From positions 1 through 50,637 of the forward strand of contig JAFAKX010000067.1 of the NCBI GenBank assembly GCA_019234945.1: a DNA stretch of 50,637 bases, read 5' to 3'. Source of the stretch: Silvibacterium sp. GTDB lineage: Bacteria; Acidobacteriota; Terriglobia; Terriglobales; Acidobacteriaceae. A program made the translations under genes and the position numbers. Under the pieces are notes generated by a model. That model did no database searches and had not been told where the DNA came from. It saw only the letters and a list, made by a program, of their open reading frames with translations. Positions 1 through 10,183 of the stretch are shown here, piece by piece (within the stretch, counting starts at the first letter, position 1; the number at the start of each line of letters is the position of its first letter).

Positions 1-10
1 AATTGTCCGC

Positions 11-700
11 TTGTCCGGCATTTCAATATGGGGCGTAGCGCTGTTTCTACTCCTGTCAGTCCCGTTCGCTTCTGCGAAGGAACACGAGCACCACTATCAT
101 GGATCGTTGGTGCTGGTAAAGCCCGGCGACCTACCCGCTGACGCGCAGACCGCCGGCGAAGATATGTACCTATATGAGGGAAACGCGAGAACATACCTGT
201 ATGTTGAACAGGGCGGCGGCAAACGCCTGCTGATCCTGGATGTGACAGATCCAGACAGAACCTCTGAAGTCGATGAGAGACAACTCTCCACTGACATTCC
301 ATTCGATTTTGTCGGTCCGGTGGACGGGACGTCGGTACTGGTTAGGTTCCGGACCACGGGAGGGTCGTCCGAATGGGGCTGCCTGCGACTCGACCGGCCT
401 GCATCACCGGTCCTCGTGACATGGGACCAGAGTGCTGGAGACATTGTCGATCCTTTGAACAACCGCACATTCAACGCGGACAGCTCGCTGCTACCAAATC
501 ACCGAGCGACGAACTCGTTTCAGATTGTTGATGTGTCAAGGAGTGAGCCCCAACCTTTCGCCACAATGCCCGGAGTCACAAAGATCCTGACAGACCCGGA
601 ACAGGGCCGCAAATTCTACCTCGCGAGCAATGGAGTATGGATTCTTCGCAACCTCTCAATTGAAAGACAGCGCCAGATTGAAATGACACAGGCGAACTGA
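11..700 (+). CDS. Secreted hypothetical protein with signal peptide and His-rich mature N-terminus
   Basis: 229-aa ORF; hydrophobic N-terminus ending ..FASA-KEHEHHYHG; no family recognised. Confidence 0.55.
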   Translation: MSGISIWGVALFLLLSVPFASAKEHEHHYHGSLVLVKPGDLPADAQTAGEDMYLYEGNARTYLYVEQGGGKRLLILDVTDPDRTSEVDERQLSTDIPFDFVGPVDGTSVLVRFRTTGGSSEWGCLRLDRPASPVLVTWDQSAGDIVDPLNNRTFNADSSLLPNHRATNSFQIVDVSRSEPQPFATMPGVTKILTDPEQGRKFYLASNGVWILRNLSIERQRQIEMTQAN

Positions 701-852
701 CCTCGGTATCCCTGGCAAGAGAACTGCAGTCACTCACCGGGCTCATATGCCGGCCGGTCAGGGCCCGGTGATACGCAGTTCCTGAAGCAATCAAAGTGTG
801 CTGCGCGCCCTTGTGGCGCAGCACCGAGCACGGACAAATCAGAGAGGATTTT

Positions 853-1644
853 GTGACAGACATGGACACATATCAATACGCTCAAGTCCTGCGCTTACAT
901 CTTTTGGACATGGCGAGGGTTTCTCAAAGAGGCGTGGATTACGCCATCAAAGCCTACAAGTTCGGCGTTTTCGAGTTCTGTAAAAGCGTTCGAGATGATA
1001 CGTACGAAATCGATGTCCTCCATCGTGAAATTACCGAGATCGCACGTGACCTGCTGATGATGAAGCTGCGGGGCGAGCCAGACCTGCGTTGCGTACTAGC
1101 CTCGGAGCAAATCGCAAATGCTCTGCGTGCTATGCACAGGCACGCTGTTGAGATTGCTGCGAACAGTATGCGGATTCTCGAGAATGGCGGTGGTCTTGGC
1201 TGCACAGAACTTCCGACGATGGGCGATCTGGTCAATAGCTTGGTGCGATTGTCTGTTGTTGCGCTTTTTCAGGAAGAGCTAGAGCACGCTGAGCTGGTTC
1301 TGCGCTGCAATGGAATAGGCCGCCTGCTCGAATCGACTTTCTACGATTGGTATCGGACCATCGATCCCAGCGAGAGGGCCCAGGCTGGATTCGAGCGCGA
1401 GATCACGAGGCACCTCAGCCAGGTCGCTCGACAGACACATGAGATAGCCGGCGGCGTTGTCTTCTCGTTGCAAGATTTAGGTGACAGATCAGGAGACGAA
1501 GCCGACGAGCAGGCCCTCACTTCAGATGAGACGACATCGGAAGTAGACCTCCGGAAGGCGGTGCCGATCCCAAATGGAATGGATTCATTCCTCCAGAGCA
1601 TAGATGCCTGCTTTGCCGACACCCGTTTTTGGAGCAGGTTATAG
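853..1644 (+). CDS. PhoU-like helical protein
   Basis: GTG start after AGAGAGGA; PhoU-like pattern (..DDTYEIDVLHREITEIARDLLMMKLRGEPDLRCVLASEQIANALRAMHRHAVEIA..); no pst genes adjacent. Confidence 0.55.
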   Translation: MTDMDTYQYAQVLRLHLLDMARVSQRGVDYAIKAYKFGVFEFCKSVRDDTYEIDVLHREITEIARDLLMMKLRGEPDLRCVLASEQIANALRAMHRHAVEIAANSMRILENGGGLGCTELPTMGDLVNSLVRLSVVALFQEELEHAELVLRCNGIGRLLESTFYDWYRTIDPSERAQAGFEREITRHLSQVARQTHEIAGGVVFSLQDLGDRSGDEADEQALTSDETTSEVDLRKAVPIPNGMDSFLQSIDACFADTRFWSRL

Positions 1645-1879
1645 ACGCCCTTCACATACGCAGCCTGCAGCAGGAAGCTTCTTCCATTACGCAGGACGCC
1701 TGCAACTTTCAATCCTACAGTCACATGCAGCATCTGAGCGGCCGATCGGCAAGCTGGTGACGCCTTGTTGGTTTCAGACATTCGTGAGGTATTATTGATG
1801 CACCGGATAGCATTAGGAGGCGCTCCGGGGTAAGTGCGCGACTCAAGAGCGTCCCTGTTGGCCGGTATGAGTCCGTATT

Positions 1880-2452
1880 ATGGACACGCCTCCGGATCGC
1901 CATTTGGTGACGGAACTGCTTCGGCAATGGGGCAGCGGAGATAAGCAGGCTCTCGACCGGTTGATGCCGGTTGTCTACGATCAGCTTCGGAAACTGGCTT
2001 CGCGAGCCTTGAGGGCTGAACGTCCCGATCACACGCTTGCAACCACGGCTCTCGTTCACGAGGCTTATCTGCATCTGGTTGATGCGAACATAGCCTTGAA
2101 CGATCGAGCCCACTTCTTCGCAGTTTCGGCGCGCATCCTGCGACGCATTCTGGTGGAGCATGCGAGGTCGCACAGCCGCGCAAAGCGTGGCGGAGGATTA
2201 CAGAAAGTTGAGCTGGACGAGGCTGTCGTTGTCGGACCAGTATCGTCGGACCGGGTGCTTGAATTAGATGAGGCGCTACAGCGCCTCGCTACGCTGGATC
2301 CTCGAAAGAGCGAGATTGTCGAATTGCTCTGTTTCGGAGGGCTTACCTATGACGAGACGGCGGCCGCATTGGAAATCTCACCAGCCACAGTGCATCGCGA
2401 ACTGACGATGGCCAAAGCGTGGTTACATCGTGAGCTCACGCGAACCTCCTAA
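1880..2452 (+). CDS. ECF-family RNA polymerase sigma factor
   Basis: 190 aa; sigma region 2/4 pattern (TTALVHEAYLHLVD..RAHFFAVSARILRRILVEHAR.., ..LTYDETAAALEISPATVHRELTMAKAWLHREL). Confidence 0.9.
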   Translation: MDTPPDRHLVTELLRQWGSGDKQALDRLMPVVYDQLRKLASRALRAERPDHTLATTALVHEAYLHLVDANIALNDRAHFFAVSARILRRILVEHARSHSRAKRGGGLQKVELDEAVVVGPVSSDRVLELDEALQRLATLDPRKSEIVELLCFGGLTYDETAAALEISPATVHRELTMAKAWLHRELTRTS

Positions 2453-2464
2453 GGACGTGTCGCC

Positions 2465-5400
2465 GTGCTCCCCTCCTCTGATCGCTGGAAGCGCCTGGAG
2501 ACTTTGTTCTACAAGTGTCTCGAATTAGATCCCCAAACACGCTCAGCATTCCTGGAAGAAAATTGTGATGGAGACGCCGAGCTCAGAAGGGAACTGGAAA
2601 CGCTCCTAGACGAGGTCGACAGACCAATGGATCTTCTGGAGCGGCCCGTCTTCGAAGCAGCGCACGGGGTTATCGCCGAATCGAAGCACGATGTCCTGGG
2701 CGCGGGCGCCAGGATCGGCCACTATGAAATCATTTCGCTGCTCGCGACGGGCGGCATGGGCCAGGTTTATCTGGCCGAAGATACGAGTCTGCAGCGCCGC
2801 GTGGCATTCAAGATCCTGACGCCGGATTTTATGCGTGACGACCGCGGATTGAGTCGCTTCCAGCGCGAGGCCCAGGCTGCCTCTGCCCTAAGTCATCCTA
2901 ATATTGTCACGATCTATGAATTCGGCCAGGTCAACGGATTGCAGTTCATTGCGTCCGAATTCGTCGACGGGCCTACACTGCGTGAAAAGCTTTCCAACGG
3001 CAAACTCGACTTGAACACGACGCTGGATATCGCTATCCAGATCGCCAGGGCACTGGGCGCCGCGCACTCCTCCGGAATTGTCCACCGCGACGTCAAGCCC
3101 GAGAACGTCATGATCCGGAGCGACGGGGTGGTGAAGGTCCTTGATTTTGGAATTGCAAAACTAAGCCCAGCTGGAATCGCCCATCGCAAGGTGCCTGCGG
3201 GGCTTAGGTCTATCACCGAATCAGGAATGCTGATCGGGACGGTAGCGTACATGTCTCCAGAGCAGGCGGCCGGCAAAGAGTTGGACGTCCGATCAGACCT
3301 CTTCTCATTTGGCGCCGTGCTGTACGAAATGGCCAGTGGGGTAGCACCATTTCCTGGAGAAAATTCCGGTGCAGTTCTAGAGGCCATTCTCAGCCGGCCT
3401 CCGATGCCCCTAAGGCAGCTCAACCCGGCGGCTTCAACGAGACTGGAAGAAATCATCAGCAAGACTCTGGAGAAAGACCCAAGGTCGCGCTATCAGGATG
3501 CCGCCGAAATTCTTTCTGACCTGGAGTGGTTGCAACGCGATCTGGATCCGCGCAGATCCATCGTAGTGCAGTATCCACCGTCTGCGGGCAAAAGACGTCG
3601 ATTGCAATGGATCATTCTTACGGGGCTGGCGGTCGCAATGGCGCTGATCGTAGGGTATTTTGTCTCGCGCCACCCAGCCAAGCTCACCGACAAAGATACT
3701 ATCGTGCTCGCTGATTTCAACAATGGTACGAATGACTCGGTTTTCGACGGTACGTTGAGGCAGGGCCTTTCGGCGCAGTTGGAGCAGTCGCCATTTCTGA
3801 ATCTGCTCTCGGATGAGCGCATCGCAGAGACGCTCTCTTTAATGGCAAAGCCGAGAGATACAAGATTGAACGGCGAGTTGGCGCGCGAAGTCTGTCAGCG
3901 AACCGCGAGCGCAGCCACGATCGAAGGATCGATTGCCAGCCTGGGCAGCCAGTATGTCCTCGGCCTGAAAGCGGTGAACTGCCGCAACGGAGATGTACTC
4001 GGGGAGGAGCAGGTCACGGCTGACGGCAAAGAACAGGTCTTGAATGCGCTGGGTAAAGCAGCCGCGAAGCTGCGCGCCAGGCTAGGCGAATCGCTGGCCT
4101 CAGTGGAAAAGTACGACGCGCCGCCAGAGAACGTGACTACATCCTCCCTTGAGGCCTTGCAAGCCTACAGCCTTGGCTACCGGGAAATGGTCGTAACGAA
4201 CAATTATTCTGCAGCGGTCCCTTTGTTTCAGCGAGCTATTAAGCTCGATCCCAACTTCGCCATGGCCTACGCACGGATCGCGACCTCCTATTTCAACCTC
4301 GGGGAAACGGAGCATGCGGCTGAGAGCCTGCGCAAAGCCTATGCGCTGCGCGAGACGGTGAGCGAGCGCGAGCGGTTCTACATTGAGTCGCACTACCAAC
4401 AGTTTGTTACCGGGGATATGGAGGCCGCTCGGAAAATACTAGAGCTATGGGCGGCAACCTATCCCCGCGACGATATCCCTCCCAATAACCTGGGATTTGT
4501 CTACGCCATTCTGGGTTACCACGACAAGTCCCTCGCTGCACATCAAGACTCCTTGAGGCTCGACCCTAAAAGCGGAAATTCCTACCTCAATGTCGTCGAT
4601 GCCTACGTCAGGCTTAATCGCCTGAACGAGGCTAAAGCAACGCTACGACAGGCGCAAGGCGGTCACTTCGAAACACCTTTCCTGCACCAAACGCTCTACA
4701 TTATTCACTTTTTGCAGCATAACGCCGCGGGCATGCAGCGTGAGCTGGACAGTCAGATGGGAAAGCCAGGAAGCGAGGACCGCATTCTGTATCACGAATC
4801 GGACACGGCGACGTATGCAGGTAACTTTACGAAAGCACGCGAACTAACCAGACGCGCCATTAATTCCGCGCTGCAGGCCGATGAGAAAGAAGTAGCCGCC
4901 AGCTATGAAGCCGAAGGTGCTGTGCGGGAAGCAGTGGCAGGGAGCATGGGACGGGCAAAGCAACAGGCACAGGCGGCGCTTGGATTGTCAAAGGGAAGAG
5001 ATGTTGAGGCCATTTCCGCAGTTGCACTGGCGCTGGCCGGCGACGCTACGCGGTCGACACGACTGGCTGATGAACTCGCAGCGCGCTTTGGTGAAGATAC
5101 GACAGTTCAATTCCACTATTTGCCCACCATCCACGCCGCTTACGCCATCGCTAGCGGGAACACTGCTAACGCAATTCAGGCCCTGGTCCCGGCTGCTCCC
5201 TACGAATTAGGAGAGCCGGCTATTCAAACTCTGGCCTTCAATCTTTACCCAGTGTACTTGCGAGGGATCGCGCTACTCGCTGCACGACAGGGTTCGGCCG
5301 CTGCCGAGTTCCAGAAGATCCTCGACCATCCCGGCATTGTGTTGAATGAACCGCTCGGCCCATTGGCACACCTGGGATTAGGCCGTGCTTATGTTCTTGT

Positions 5401-5518
5401 CGGCGCGCGGGAGAAGGCCAGGGCCGCGTACCAGGATTTCTTCGCACTCTGGAAGGATGCCGATCCGGACATTCCCATTCTGAAGCAAGCCCAAAGCGAA
5501 TACGCGAAACTGCAGTAA
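2465..5518 (+). CDS. Serine/threonine protein kinase with C-terminal TPR repeats
   Basis: 1017 aa; kinase motifs (GGMGQVYLAED, IVHRDVKPENVMI, LDFGIAKL, YMSPEQAAG), TM segment, TPR-like C-terminus; 12 bp after sigma factor. Confidence 0.92.
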   Translation: MLPSSDRWKRLETLFYKCLELDPQTRSAFLEENCDGDAELRRELETLLDEVDRPMDLLERPVFEAAHGVIAESKHDVLGAGARIGHYEIISLLATGGMGQVYLAEDTSLQRRVAFKILTPDFMRDDRGLSRFQREAQAASALSHPNIVTIYEFGQVNGLQFIASEFVDGPTLREKLSNGKLDLNTTLDIAIQIARALGAAHSSGIVHRDVKPENVMIRSDGVVKVLDFGIAKLSPAGIAHRKVPAGLRSITESGMLIGTVAYMSPEQAAGKELDVRSDLFSFGAVLYEMASGVAPFPGENSGAVLEAILSRPPMPLRQLNPAASTRLEEIISKTLEKDPRSRYQDAAEILSDLEWLQRDLDPRRSIVVQYPPSAGKRRRLQWIILTGLAVAMALIVGYFVSRHPAKLTDKDTIVLADFNNGTNDSVFDGTLRQGLSAQLEQSPFLNLLSDERIAETLSLMAKPRDTRLNGELAREVCQRTASAATIEGSIASLGSQYVLGLKAVNCRNGDVLGEEQVTADGKEQVLNALGKAAAKLRARLGESLASVEKYDAPPENVTTSSLEALQAYSLGYREMVVTNNYSAAVPLFQRAIKLDPNFAMAYARIATSYFNLGETEHAAESLRKAYALRETVSERERFYIESHYQQFVTGDMEAARKILELWAATYPRDDIPPNNLGFVYAILGYHDKSLAAHQDSLRLDPKSGNSYLNVVDAYVRLNRLNEAKATLRQAQGGHFETPFLHQTLYIIHFLQHNAAGMQRELDSQMGKPGSEDRILYHESDTATYAGNFTKARELTRRAINSALQADEKEVAASYEAEGAVREAVAGSMGRAKQQAQAALGLSKGRDVEAISAVALALAGDATRSTRLADELAARFGEDTTVQFHYLPTIHAAYAIASGNTANAIQALVPAAPYELGEPAIQTLAFNLYPVYLRGIALLAARQGSAAAEFQKILDHPGIVLNEPLGPLAHLGLGRAYVLVGAREKARAAYQDFFALWKDADPDIPILKQAQSEYAKLQ

Positions 5519-5682
5519 TCCCGAGAAGTCGCGTGATCAGGGTAGAAATTCAGGCTGGGACACAATACGCAGGTAAGGCCGCGCGGCCTTCCACTCAGGT
5601 ATTTGCTCCTTGCGTGCTCGTCGGAGACCAGGCCAGCAATGATGACGTCATCTCCCTGCACCCAATTCTGAAGCCTTCTCGC

Positions 5683-6570
5683 TCAACCCGCTCTCCCCAA
5701 GAGGCTGTGGAGAATACCCGGCCCCCAGTGATAGCGGATAAAGTAGTAGGTCCCGATACCGACAACCAGTGTTGCGATATTGAGTACAACTACAGCCGAT
5801 ATGCCAAAGGCAGAGCAGAGCCGCTTCCACCTGCCACGAAGGAACAGTTCCGCGAATGCCAGGTTCGGCAAGTAAAAGAAAAACGACATGACTATGTCAA
5901 ATGGACCGCGAAACGTCTTGGTATGCCCAATCCTATGGGCAGCGAGCAGCCAGAAACCATAATCCATTCGGTATAGCCATGAACCGATGGCCAGTGCAAA
6001 AAGGCGAATCGCCCAGACACGATGTGTTTCGAACCGCCGGCCGCGGGCGTGGCGATATGTCTCAGTGGCTGCGAGCACCATAAGTGCGCCGTAAACTCCG
6101 AAGCCCAGATTCATGGGAGCGCCACCGATCGTTCCCTTGCTCACAATAAAGCCAAGTCCGCCTAAGCCGGCTACGAAAGCAGTGAACACGTACAAACGGC
6201 CAAGCCAGCGGTGCATCGCCGGCCAGCGGCCGCGGAATTTGTCGATTAGTTGTACAGGGCCGAGGAGCAGGATGATAGCGCCCGTGCCGAGATGAGCCGC
6301 CATGGCCAGGAATGCGAGCGGGTGATCTCGATCGTACAGACCGGAAAGGTTGTTATTCCATTGCTCAATATGCCCCGAGCGAATGGCCCCAAAGTAAAAG
6401 CAAAGGATGTACAGTCCGAAAGCAGCGGCACTTATCCAGCTTGCGGCAACCAGGCCGACGGCCGACCAAGCCACACACTTCGAGGGAGGAGTCGACCGGC
6501 CGATCTGGCGTGTTGGAGAAGTGGTGGTTGCCGCTTCGTCCTGCTCGGGATTTTGGAGGTATGTACTCAT
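5683..6570 (-). CDS. DUF2306-like multi-pass membrane protein
   Basis: 295 aa; HLGTGAIILLLGPVQLIDKFRGRWPAMHRWLGRLYV and HRVWAIRLFALAIGSWLYRMDYGFW match the DUF2306 pattern. Confidence 0.75.
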   Translation of the reverse strand: MSTYLQNPEQDEAATTTSPTRQIGRSTPPSKCVAWSAVGLVAASWISAAAFGLYILCFYFGAIRSGHIEQWNNNLSGLYDRDHPLAFLAMAAHLGTGAIILLLGPVQLIDKFRGRWPAMHRWLGRLYVFTAFVAGLGGLGFIVSKGTIGGAPMNLGFGVYGALMVLAATETYRHARGRRFETHRVWAIRLFALAIGSWLYRMDYGFWLLAAHRIGHTKTFRGPFDIVMSFFFYLPNLAFAELFLRGRWKRLCSAFGISAVVVLNIATLVVGIGTYYFIRYHWGPGILHSLLGRAG

Positions 6571-6832
6571 CCATTTTCAGCGGCAGAGTGTTCGCATGCG
6601 TTCTCTGCTCACCTCTATATGCGACATTTCGCGTCGCGTTCTCTCAGAAACGTTTCGAAGGGGCCAAAGCAACAGATCCACGACCCACGAGTTGGCCCAC
6701 ATGTAGCTTTTGTGCCCGAAAAAAACGGAGTGGGTGAGAAAATCAGTCACTTGGCCCGGGATTTAACTCACACGGACAGTGAGGGTACGCGAGGCAAAAA
6801 GTCGCATATCTAGGTGAGTCACGGAAGATCTC

Positions 6833-7450
6833 ATGTCAAATTCAGCCTCTATTTCTGCAATGAGTAATTCAGGCTCCGATCCGAATCCCGGACCGGACAT
6901 CACTGCGATCCTGCGGCGGTGGGCCGAAGGAGATCGATCCGCACTGGATCAGCTGACTCCTTTCGTCTACGACGAACTGCATCGATTGGCGCGGATGAAG
7001 TTAAGCGGAGAGAGGCCAAATCTTACGCTCCAGCCAACAGCCCTGGTTCACGAAGCGTATCTGAAGCTCACTGGTCACACCAGAATCTCATGGCAGAGCC
7101 GCGCCCATTTTTTTGCCATCGCGGCGAACATCATGCGGTGCATTCTCATTGACGATGCGAGAAAGAGGAAGGCTGGCAAGCGGGGCCAAGGGCTGAACAT
7201 CACTCTTCGCGAAGAAATCGATGTTGCAGATGAGAAGCCGCTAGATGTAGTCGCGCTCGATCTGGCCCTTCAGTCTCTGGCCGCAGTTGACAAGCGCAAG
7301 AGTCAGATTATCGAGTTGAAATTTTTTGGTGGACTTACGACTGAAGAGATTTCCGAAGCCATGGACATCTCTGTCGCGACGGTGGGGCGGGACCTTTGTG
7401 TCGCCCAAGCTTGGCTATATCGTGAGATGGCTGGGAGTTGCAACAAATGA
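6833..7450 (+). CDS. ECF-family RNA polymerase sigma factor
   Basis: 205 aa; LQPTALVHEAYLKLTG..RAHFFAIAANIMRCILIDDARKRKAGKRGQG..; paralog of 1880-2452. Confidence 0.9.
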   Translation: MSNSASISAMSNSGSDPNPGPDITAILRRWAEGDRSALDQLTPFVYDELHRLARMKLSGERPNLTLQPTALVHEAYLKLTGHTRISWQSRAHFFAIAANIMRCILIDDARKRKAGKRGQGLNITLREEIDVADEKPLDVVALDLALQSLAAVDKRKSQIIELKFFGGLTTEEISEAMDISVATVGRDLCVAQAWLYREMAGSCNK

Positions 7451-8713
7451 CTGCAAACCAGTGGAACCTCATCGAAAGTGTTTTTTGGAATGCACTCGAG
7501 AAGAAGGGTGAAGAACGAGAACGCTATCTGGATGAAGCCTGTTCGGGAAATGAGGAACTGAAATCGGAAGTGGAATCTCTGCTGGTTTACGAGGATCGGG
7601 ATGAGAAGTCCATAATGTCGGTTGTTAGCAGCGCGGCGAGGCAGTTAGTTTCACCGCGTGATACATATGCCGGTTCGAGATTTGGCCCTTACCTTCTCGT
7701 TCGGGAGTTGAGCCAGGGAGGGATGGGAGTTGTTTATCTGGCAGTCCGTTCGGACCAGCACTATCTGCAAACAGTGGCAATCAAGCTGCTGAAGTCTGGC
7801 ATGGCTTCGCGCGAGGATATCAACAGATTTCGTTCTGAGAGACAGATACTCGCCAATTTAGCTCATCCTAACATTGCGGCAATCCTCGATGGCGGCAGTG
7901 CCGAAGATAACTTGCCGTATATCGTGATGGAGTACATCGATGGCCAACCGATTACGGAGTATTCACACGCGCGTGGACTCTCGCTGCGAGACCGCATCCG
8001 TCTGTTTCGGCCTGTTTGCCTGGCTGTTCACCATGCCCACCAGAGGCTCGTTATTCATCGAGATATCAAGCCCGGAAACATCCTGGTAACGTCCGAGGGG
8101 ATTCCGAAACTCCTTGACTTCGGCATAGCAAAGCTATTAGCCCGAGAACTGCTCCCGTCGGGAGAGCCTCTCACCAAGACTGGTATCCGCATGATGACAC
8201 CTGACTACGCAAGTCCAGAGCAGGTTCGTGGCGAACCTCTGACCACCGCCAGCGATGTATATTCGCTCGGGGTGGTCCTGTTCGAATTGCTGACCGGAGG
8301 CCGGCCTTATTCGACAAATGGTGTGGCCCGTCGAGAGTTGGAACTGCTTGTATGCAATGAGGAGACGATCAGGCCAAGCGAACTCTCAGGCCTTCCGCAC
8401 AGTAAAGCAGTTGCGCGGCGATCTGGAAAACATCATTTTGATGGCAATGCACAAGGAGCCTTCGCGCCGCTACAAATCGGCGGAACAGCTCGCGGAAGAC
8501 CTGTTGCGGTATTTGGAAGGACAGCCAGTCATTGCCCGGTTGGATAGGCCTCTGTATCACACCGGGAAGCTCCTCCGCCGCTACAAAGCAATGGTAGGAG
8601 TTGGCGCCGCGCTCCTCATTGCGTTCCTGATCGGCATAATGGTTGGTCGCAATCTCCGGAAGACCCAACCGCCCAGCGCACCACATTCTGCGCGTGCTGG
8701 CTCACACCGATGA
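7447..8713 (+). pseudogene. Serine/threonine protein kinase, frameshifted and truncated (or sequencing error)
   Basis: ATGA overlap with sigma factor stop; kinase motifs intact in frame 1; conserved RQLRGDLENIILMAMHKEPSRRYKSAEQLAEDLLRYLEGQPVIAR continues in frame 2 (ORF 8318-8713); no TPR region. Confidence 0.75.
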
Positions 8714-8769
8714 TCGATTTCCAGATCCTCTTTTCGCCTTACTTATTGAGCACCACGAAGGAAAGATGA

Positions 8770-10182
8770 GTGAGAAGAAGCCGACACATTGTCCTGATGC
8801 TGCGACGCTTGCTGGTCCTCGGCGTAAGCACTGCTGTTTACGTTCGGGCTCAACAGGCTAGCCCGTTTCAGGGGAGCGTTCCGGCAGAGGAGCGCACGTC
8901 AACGCCCGTGAATCTGACGCTCGATGGTGCGATTCAGCGTGGCCTGAAGGCGAATTTAGGTTTGCTCGAGCGTGACTCGTACAGCAAAGAAGAGCGGGCC
9001 GAACGCCTTCGCGCCCTTTCCGCACTACTGCCTCAGGTCACCGGCTCATTCGATGAGAGTGTGGAGCAACTCAACTTGCAGGCATATGGCCTGAACGTAA
9101 AGACTCCTCCTGGCCTCGGCATTACCATCCCGACGATAACGGGCCCTTTTCAATACACGCAGGTCGGCGCGACCGTTTCGGCGAAGGTTTTCGACTGGCG
9201 TGCGCTCAAGAACCTGAGTTCCGCCAGGGCCACAGAAACTGCTGCACTGCTCTCGCTTCAGGATGCGCGGAACCTGGTCGTCCAGGCCGTAGCGAACGCC
9301 TATCTGCTGGTCATCGCAGACGCGTCTTTGCTCGAATCGATACGCGCGCAGGTGAACACCGCGGAAGCTCTGTACCAGCGCGCGGTTGACCAGGAAACTG
9401 GCGGAATCTCGCCAGAAATAGATAGGCTTCGCGCGGAGGTGGAATTAAAGACACAACAACAGCGGTTTCTTGCTCAGCAAAATCAATTTGAGAAAGACAA
9501 GCTGTCTCTAGGACGAGTTATAGGACTTCGCGCCGGTCAAGATTTCACCGTCAGTGATCGCCTATCCTTCACACCACCACCTCCACTTACTCAGGAGAAA
9601 GCGCTCGAGACAGCGCGAGAGCAGCGGCCGGATTATCAGAGCGCTCGTCGGCTGGTGCAGGCGGCTGAACAGACAGTTGCCGCGGCGCGCGCTGAGCGCT
9701 ATCCCACCCTTGATGTGAACGGATACTACGGGGATGGCGGTGCGGGGCTGACGAGTTCGCACTCCGTCTTTTCGGTCACTGCTGCGATCAACTTCAATAT
9801 TTTCGATGCCGGTCGCATCGGAGCGGACGTCCAGCAGGCAAGCGCAAAGCTAAAGCAGCGGTCGGATGAGCTTGCCAATCTGGCGGGGCAGATCGACACA
9901 CAAGTTCGGGAAGCTTTTCTCGACATCCAGACCGCCGCCGATCAGGTGAACGTGGCGCGGAGCAACGTGACGCTGGCCAATAAGACTCTCGAGCAGGCAA
10001 CAGATCGGTTTTCCACTGGTGTTGCCGACACGATCGAATTAGTGCAGGCGCAGGAGTCGGTTGCAAAAGCCAACGACGCTCTGATCTCCGCCCTTTACGC
10101 GCACAACATCGCCAAGGTCTCGCTCGCGCGGGTTCTCGGCCGGAGCGATCAGCAGCTTCAAGAATTCATCAAGGCGGGTTGA
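8770..10182 (+). CDS. TolC-family outer membrane efflux protein
   Basis: 470 aa; TolC-like repeat architecture, signal peptide; first gene of efflux operon. Confidence 0.88.
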   Translation: MRRSRHIVLMLRRLLVLGVSTAVYVRAQQASPFQGSVPAEERTSTPVNLTLDGAIQRGLKANLGLLERDSYSKEERAERLRALSALLPQVTGSFDESVEQLNLQAYGLNVKTPPGLGITIPTITGPFQYTQVGATVSAKVFDWRALKNLSSARATETAALLSLQDARNLVVQAVANAYLLVIADASLLESIRAQVNTAEALYQRAVDQETGGISPEIDRLRAEVELKTQQQRFLAQQNQFEKDKLSLGRVIGLRAGQDFTVSDRLSFTPPPPLTQEKALETAREQRPDYQSARRLVQAAEQTVAAARAERYPTLDVNGYYGDGGAGLTSSHSVFSVTAAINFNIFDAGRIGADVQQASAKLKQRSDELANLAGQIDTQVREAFLDIQTAADQVNVARSNVTLANKTLEQATDRFSTGVADTIELVQAQESVAKANDALISALYAHNIAKVSLARVLGRSDQQLQEFIKAG

Positions 10183-10183
10183 C

